DNA of 64,000 bases, taken from the IMG/VR virus record IMGVR_UViG_3300034283_002790, positions 123,385 through 187,384 of that record. One strand, given 5' to 3'. The notes under the pieces are model-generated. The model did no database searches. It saw only the letters and a list, made by a program, of their open reading frames with translations, and was not told where the DNA came from. Source of the DNA: a virus. The translations under genes and the position numbers were made by a program. This document shows, piece after piece, positions 60,869 to 64,000 of the stretch. Position 1 is the first letter of the stretch, and the number at the start of each line of letters is the position of its first letter.

Positions 60869-61110
60869 GAACTTCTGAATTTGTTTTCCCAAAAACTTCT
60901 TTGTTGGTACATTATGGTGTAAAACTCCCTGAAGGATTTTATAATTAAATCCTTTATATCTTTTTCTAATTTCCCTCTATGTAGTTCTTTGGATACTCTA
61001 TCTATTAATTTATCCTCAAATTGTTTGACAGTGTTAGATGATAAAAAATCTTTGATTTCTTTTCTAATTAAAACTTCAATTTCTTTTTTTTCGCCCTGTG
61101 ATAGTGCCAT
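60865..61110 (-). CDS. Small helical protein
   Basis: 81 residues, helical: GEKKEIEVLIRKEIKDFLSS, TVKQFEDKLIDRVSKELHRG, LEKDIKDLIIKSFREFYTIM. Frequent in large phages near virion genes. The start shares one base with the end of the signal-peptide gene upstream, and its own stop overlaps the next start. Function unknown. Confidence 0.65.
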   Translation of the reverse strand: MALSQGEKKEIEVLIRKEIKDFLSSNTVKQFEDKLIDRVSKELHRGKLEKDIKDLIIKSFREFYTIMYQQRSFWENKFRSS

Positions 61111-61532
61111 TATTTAATCAATGTAATATAAGTTAATGGTACTATTATAATTGCAGAAACTATATTATATACCGTATTTCTTAGTTTCATTTTTTTGACT
61201 TCTTTTTTAAGATCATTGTTTTCTTCCTCAACGATTTTAAATTTTTCATCACCTAAAATTATAAGTTCTTTATTCAAAGAATCTAAATTGTTCAATGACT
61301 TATTCACATTTTGTAAAACCGATATTTTATTGTTAAGTTCAATAATTTCTTTTTTATTCAATTTATCCAACTCTTTGATTCTATCATAATCATTTAAATC
61401 CAAAAGAATTTTTTGTGCTACACTATAAGGTATACAAAATTCTGTAGTGTCTTTTTTTGTATTATTTGATGTTTGCGAAAACGATGGGAATACAAAAAGT
61501 AAAAAAATATTTATTATAAAAAAGGTTTTCAT
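61110..61532 (-). CDS. Exported coiled-coil protein, possible spanin
   Basis: 140 residues. Signal peptide (MKTFFIINIFLLFVFPSFSQ), then TEFCIPYSVAQKILLDLNDY, a long coiled coil (60-115) and a C-terminal hydrophobic helix (VYNIVSAIIIVPLTYITLIK). Exported coiled-coil proteins of this layout occur near lysis genes of Bacteroidota phages and may act as spanins, but this is a guess from topology. TATTTAT box 3 bases upstream. Confidence 0.6.
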   Translation of the reverse strand: MKTFFIINIFLLFVFPSFSQTSNNTKKDTTEFCIPYSVAQKILLDLNDYDRIKELDKLNKKEIIELNNKISVLQNVNKSLNNLDSLNKELIILGDEKFKIVEEENNDLKKEVKKMKLRNTVYNIVSAIIIVPLTYITLIK

Positions 61533-61535
61533 TAA

Positions 61536-61544
61536 TAATAAATA
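61536..61544 (-). promoter_or_regulatory. TATTTAT box upstream of 61110-61532
   Basis: Sense TATTTATTA preceded by GA, 3 bases before the ATG at 61532. Confidence 0.5.
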
Positions 61545-61602
61545 TCAATTAATCAATAAAATTTGAGTTTTTCATAAAACACTTTCTAATGGTATAAAAT
61601 AA

Positions 61603-62652
61603 TTATTTGATTGACGCTTGATTTCTTTTTTTAAGATACTCATCAAATTCATCATTATACGTTTTTTGAGATAAGGTATCGTCGTTGGAAAATGGTTTTA
61701 GAAAATTAATCCTTCTATTCTGTTTTTTTGCCTTTTCTATTTCCCCATCAATGTGATTTCCGTTTTGGTCATCATACCCATAATAATATTTTTCGATTTC
61801 TCTCATTTTTTTTGTGTACTTGGGATAAAATCCTCCATAATGGTTTTTATTATCAAATGGATTTAAAATTTTTCCTTTTGGGTCATATCCAAATGATTTT
61901 TTGACCAATGGTGGATTGTACTCCGGATATTCAATTGTATTTGTCGGTTCAGGTATTGTGGAAACGACCGGTTGAGGTTTTGGTGTTGGTGTTGGTGTGG
62001 GTGAGGGTATTGGAGTTGTGGTGGTTGTTACGGAAGAAAATTCTGTTACTGGAGTTTCAAGACAAGCAAGAATTGGTTTAGTTATTTTTAGAAGTGGATA
62101 GTAAGACCCTTCACAAATCCATATACACATTCCACTCAATCTCAAACCTTTTTTTTTCAAGTCGTTTTTATAAGAAGAAAGTTTTATACCATTCCCACAT
62201 GCTGATGGGTTTTGATTTATGATATCAAAATTTTTATAATATACTCCATTATATAATCTCGGAGTGCCCTGTACAACTTTTTCTTTTCCACTTGGGAGTC
62301 CAACCTCTAAAAAATCTTGTGTTCCGCATGGTGCCGGAAAATTAGCGGGAGTCCACCCACTTTTTTTAGCCCATTCATTATCAACCTTCGCATAATGAAG
62401 ACCCTTTCGGTTATGTTCTTTTGAGATCTGATAAATTTTTTGTTCTTTTTCAAATTCTTCTTGAGAATAAACAATCACTGACGCTTTAGGTGTTTTTACA
62501 CATGTTTTAGTGGTACAATCTCTATAAAACCCTTTTTCACAACCATCTTTTTCTAAAACTTTGTTTGTTGTCTGTTCCGAAATTACCTTACCTCTTTGAT
62601 AATCAAAAAGATATTTCATGTAATTTAATTCCTCATTAACTATGTTTTTCAT
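61603..62652 (-). CDS. Pro/Thr-linker protein, probable virion protein
   Basis: 349 residues. The N-terminus KNIVNEELNYMKYLFDYQRG followed by KVISEQ is a known large-phage N-terminal module. A Cys-rich segment (CEKGFYRDCTTKTC) and a domain with CGNGIKLSSYKNDLKKKGLR follow; then a P/T-rich linker (TTTTPIPSPTPTPTPKPQP) and a C-terminal part with YYGYDDQNGNHIDGE. Perhaps a tail or baseplate component. Function unknown. Confidence 0.6.
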   Translation of the reverse strand: MKNIVNEELNYMKYLFDYQRGKVISEQTTNKVLEKDGCEKGFYRDCTTKTCVKTPKASVIVYSQEEFEKEQKIYQISKEHNRKGLHYAKVDNEWAKKSGWTPANFPAPCGTQDFLEVGLPSGKEKVVQGTPRLYNGVYYKNFDIINQNPSACGNGIKLSSYKNDLKKKGLRLSGMCIWICEGSYYPLLKITKPILACLETPVTEFSSVTTTTTPIPSPTPTPTPKPQPVVSTIPEPTNTIEYPEYNPPLVKKSFGYDPKGKILNPFDNKNHYGGFYPKYTKKMREIEKYYYGYDDQNGNHIDGEIEKAKKQNRRINFLKPFSNDDTLSQKTYNDEFDEYLKKRNQASIK

Positions 62653-62661
62653 TTTTTTTAA

Positions 62662-63015
62662 TCAAAAATTATATCTTTTTTTAAAAATACTATCAATTTG
62701 TTTTGGATTCGCTTTAATTATTTCCTCCTGTTTAATTGTGTAATAATTATTTATTTCTTTTTTTTCTATTTTAATGTTTTCAATTTTTTTATCTATTAAA
62801 GAAATTTTACTATTATACAAATTGATAGAATCATTCAGGTTTTTTTGTATAAGTTTTATTTGATCCATTTTTTGGTTAAGTTGATCTAATTTATACTGAT
62901 TCAACTCTGATCTATTATTTGATGGTGAAAAAATTTTTACAAGTAATATAGTCAGAATAATTGATAATATTATAATTGTGATTATTTGCCAGTTTTTTAG
63001 AAAAAAAGTTTTCAT
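62662..63015 (-). CDS. Membrane-anchored coiled-coil protein, possible inner spanin
   Basis: 117 residues. N-terminal membrane helix (IITIIILSIILTILLVKIF, about 11-29) followed by a periplasmic-type coiled coil (residues 35-100) rich in K/Q/N. The topology matches inner-membrane spanins (Rz-like). The amidase at 63641 and the exported coiled-coil protein at 61110 could complete a lysis set. The ATG overlaps the upstream stop (ATGA). Confidence 0.55.
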   Translation of the reverse strand: MKTFFLKNWQIITIIILSIILTILLVKIFSPSNNRSELNQYKLDQLNQKMDQIKLIQKNLNDSINLYNSKISLIDKKIENIKIEKKEINNYYTIKQEEIIKANPKQIDSIFKKRYNF

Positions 63016-63644
63016 TGGTCCATAGTTTTTTTTCTCGTTGACAAAATTTTACCCCATTTAGATTTAAATTTGTCATAATAAACTTTTAATTTATTTAACA
63101 TTTCTAAAAAGTCATCATCAACTTTGGACATTGTTCCATTGATGTAAACGCCATTTGTTTCCCCAATAGAAAAGAAAAATTCTATGTCTAACTCCGTAAT
63201 TTTACCTGACCACTCAACGTTATTAGTATAAAGGTTTAATTTATTGAAATCGACAATGTCAGCAACTTCTTCCTGAAACTCATTTCTACTTTCTTGAAAA
63301 GCGGCCTTCTCATCCGTCGTAAGTTGTATTTCATCATTTGTTTTCCCATGAATAGTCATCAAACCTCCAGAAATCCTAAAAGTTTTTGATTTATCGGCCC
63401 TTAGTTGTTTTTCTTCATCATCATTTTCATCATCCGCAGTTTCATATTCAATTTTACTTTCAATACTTTTAAGTGGATCAATTTTTTGATCCAAACGATC
63501 ATCATCAATAACACTTTCTTCGTTTTCTTCTTTTAGAAGACCATAGAAACTTCTAATGGTATTATAATCCTCTTTTAAAATATCTTTATTTAACATAGTT
63601 CTTGAATTTTCAAGTAACTTTTTGATTTCTTCGTACCTACTCAT
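63012..63644 (-). CDS. Conserved large-phage virion-associated protein (SFYGLL...VEWSG type)
   Basis: 210 residues. MSRYEEIKKLLENSRTMLN (tag-like start), TIRSFYGLLKEEN, RISGGLMTIHGKTNDEIQLT, LYTNNVEWSGKITELDIEFF, FSIGETNGVYINGTMSKVDD. A pattern I recall from jumbo marine phages near head genes; the beta-rich middle with FFFSIGE-NG suggests an assembly or decoration role. Function unknown. Overlaps both neighbours by 4 bases. Confidence 0.65.
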   Translation of the reverse strand: MSRYEEIKKLLENSRTMLNKDILKEDYNTIRSFYGLLKEENEESVIDDDRLDQKIDPLKSIESKIEYETADDENDDEEKQLRADKSKTFRISGGLMTIHGKTNDEIQLTTDEKAAFQESRNEFQEEVADIVDFNKLNLYTNNVEWSGKITELDIEFFFSIGETNGVYINGTMSKVDDDFLEMLNKLKVYYDKFKSKWGKILSTRKKTMDQ

Positions 63645-64000
63645 TTTTTTATTTTTTTTTCAAATTCTTCGAAGTTAAAATGAGGTGATAGATCTGTTGA
63701 GGTCTCCTCATAATTACTTCTAGTTAAAATCCCATAGAATTTATCCGGGTGTTCTATTTTGGTATTATGTCCTATGACTTGTTTTTCTATATTTAATTTT
63801 TTAATAAGAAATTTACATAAACAAACGGAATTATGTATTTGTGTTTCAGTATATAAGTCCCAAAAAACTCTATCTCTCCATTTTTTATTATAAACCTCTC
63901 CATTATAAATATCACCAACCCAATTTATATACGACATTTTGAGAGGTACCTTTTCTAACCACCCAAGATTTTCAAATGAAACTATAATTGATTGTTTATC
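63641..64000 (-). CDS. N-acetylmuramoyl-L-alanine amidase, cut by the right edge
   Basis: The frame is open to the window edge; 119 residues visible. SIIVSFENLGWLEKVP corresponds to the conserved GIE-L-N-x-GW core strand of Amidase_2/PGRP domains, QVIGHNTKIEHPDK holds the second zinc His, and TSTDLSPHFNFEEF the Asp/pro-rich end (D-x-x-P-x-F-x-F). A later ATG at 63937 would remove the core and is rejected. Second amidase of the window; likely a phage lysin. Confidence 0.8.
   Translation of the reverse strand, partial: DKQSIIVSFENLGWLEKVPLKMSYINWVGDIYNGEVYNKKWRDRVFWDLYTETQIHNSVCLCKFLIKKLNIEKQVIGHNTKIEHPDKFYGILTRSNYEETSTDLSPHFNFEEFEKKIKK

Noticed and set aside
690-61544. T4-type late promoter TATAAATA
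   Set aside because: Relative to the genes the element reads TATTTATA, the opposite orientation to T4 late boxes, so it cannot simply be called by that name.
1-64000. Integrated prophage or integrative element
   Set aside because: No integrase, excisionase, repressor or attachment repeats; no recognisable bacterial housekeeping flank.

Overview
The window is AT-rich (by eye well over two-thirds A+T), densely packed and mostly transcribed leftward. Short plus-strand islands lie at about 0.8-1.1, 2.7-3.0, 15.3-15.7, 20.1-21.1, 29.0-30.8, 42.3-42.7, 45.8-48.8, 55.2-55.4 and 56.3-56.9 kb. The gene mix indicates a large tailed phage: thymidylate synthase, thioredoxin and glutaredoxin, UmuD/UmuC, a UvrC-like nuclease, Dam methylase, an ECF-type sigma factor, DnaJ, two PGRP-type amidases, HNH nucleases, tRNAs and many small DUF families known from phages. 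No terminase, capsid, tail or integrase gene is recognised here. The host is probably a Bacteroidota bacterium. Eleven promoters fit the TTTG-N19/20-TAnnTTTG pattern (one with ATTG at -33), there is a Bacteroidota/Chlamydia-type H1-like histone (57954-58127), and start codons lack strong Shine-Dalgarno sequences.

Layout. 0-4 kb: a secreted protein cut by the left edge, small genes, an HNH nuclease, and two non-coding blocks holding C/G tracts, a repeated C6-N-GGT motif and a structured RNA candidate behind a host-type promoter. 4-20 kb: a leftward array of proteins sharing the N-terminal peptide MNLQE-x-I-(R/K)(R/K)-I-L-(R/K)-E-E. They carry varied domains: two ADP-ribosyltransferase-like, one GNAT-like, one DUF2237 and a repeated helical module. 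Three of these proteins hold an internal copy of the peptide. The array is followed by acidic or unknown proteins. 21-29 kb: ferritin-like protein, phosphoesterase, amidase, thyA, many small conserved phage proteins and a UvrC-like nuclease. 29-31 kb: a plus-strand GT2-GNAT-LpxH-like cassette. 31-34 kb: UmuC/UmuD, an HNH nuclease and three tRNA or tRNA-like genes. 34-43 kb: small metabolic and regulatory genes including a sigma factor, RlpA-like, Nudix, HAD, Smr and nucleotidyltransferase proteins. 43-49 kb: acidic paralogous proteins. 49-58 kb: thioredoxin/glutaredoxin, DUF932, an LRR protein, Dam, DnaJ and the H1-like protein. 58-64 kb: probable virion proteins, spanin-like proteins and a second amidase cut by the right edge.

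How it may work together (inference). Host RNA polymerase would read the TTTG/TAnnTTTG promoters, which precede the sigma gene, uvrC, the tRNAs, the sprT-like gene and others. A second element, TATTTAT, lies immediately upstream of a separate gene set (tagged proteins, amidase, probable structural genes) and could be the promoter of the phage sigma factor. The shared peptide ends in L-x-E-E, resembling the cleavage signal of T4-type prohead proteases and the capsid-targeting sequences of T4 internal proteins. The best hypothesis is therefore a modular set of proteins packaged in the head and delivered with the DNA, two of them possibly ADP-ribosylating host targets as T4 Alt does. None of this is proven by sequence alone.
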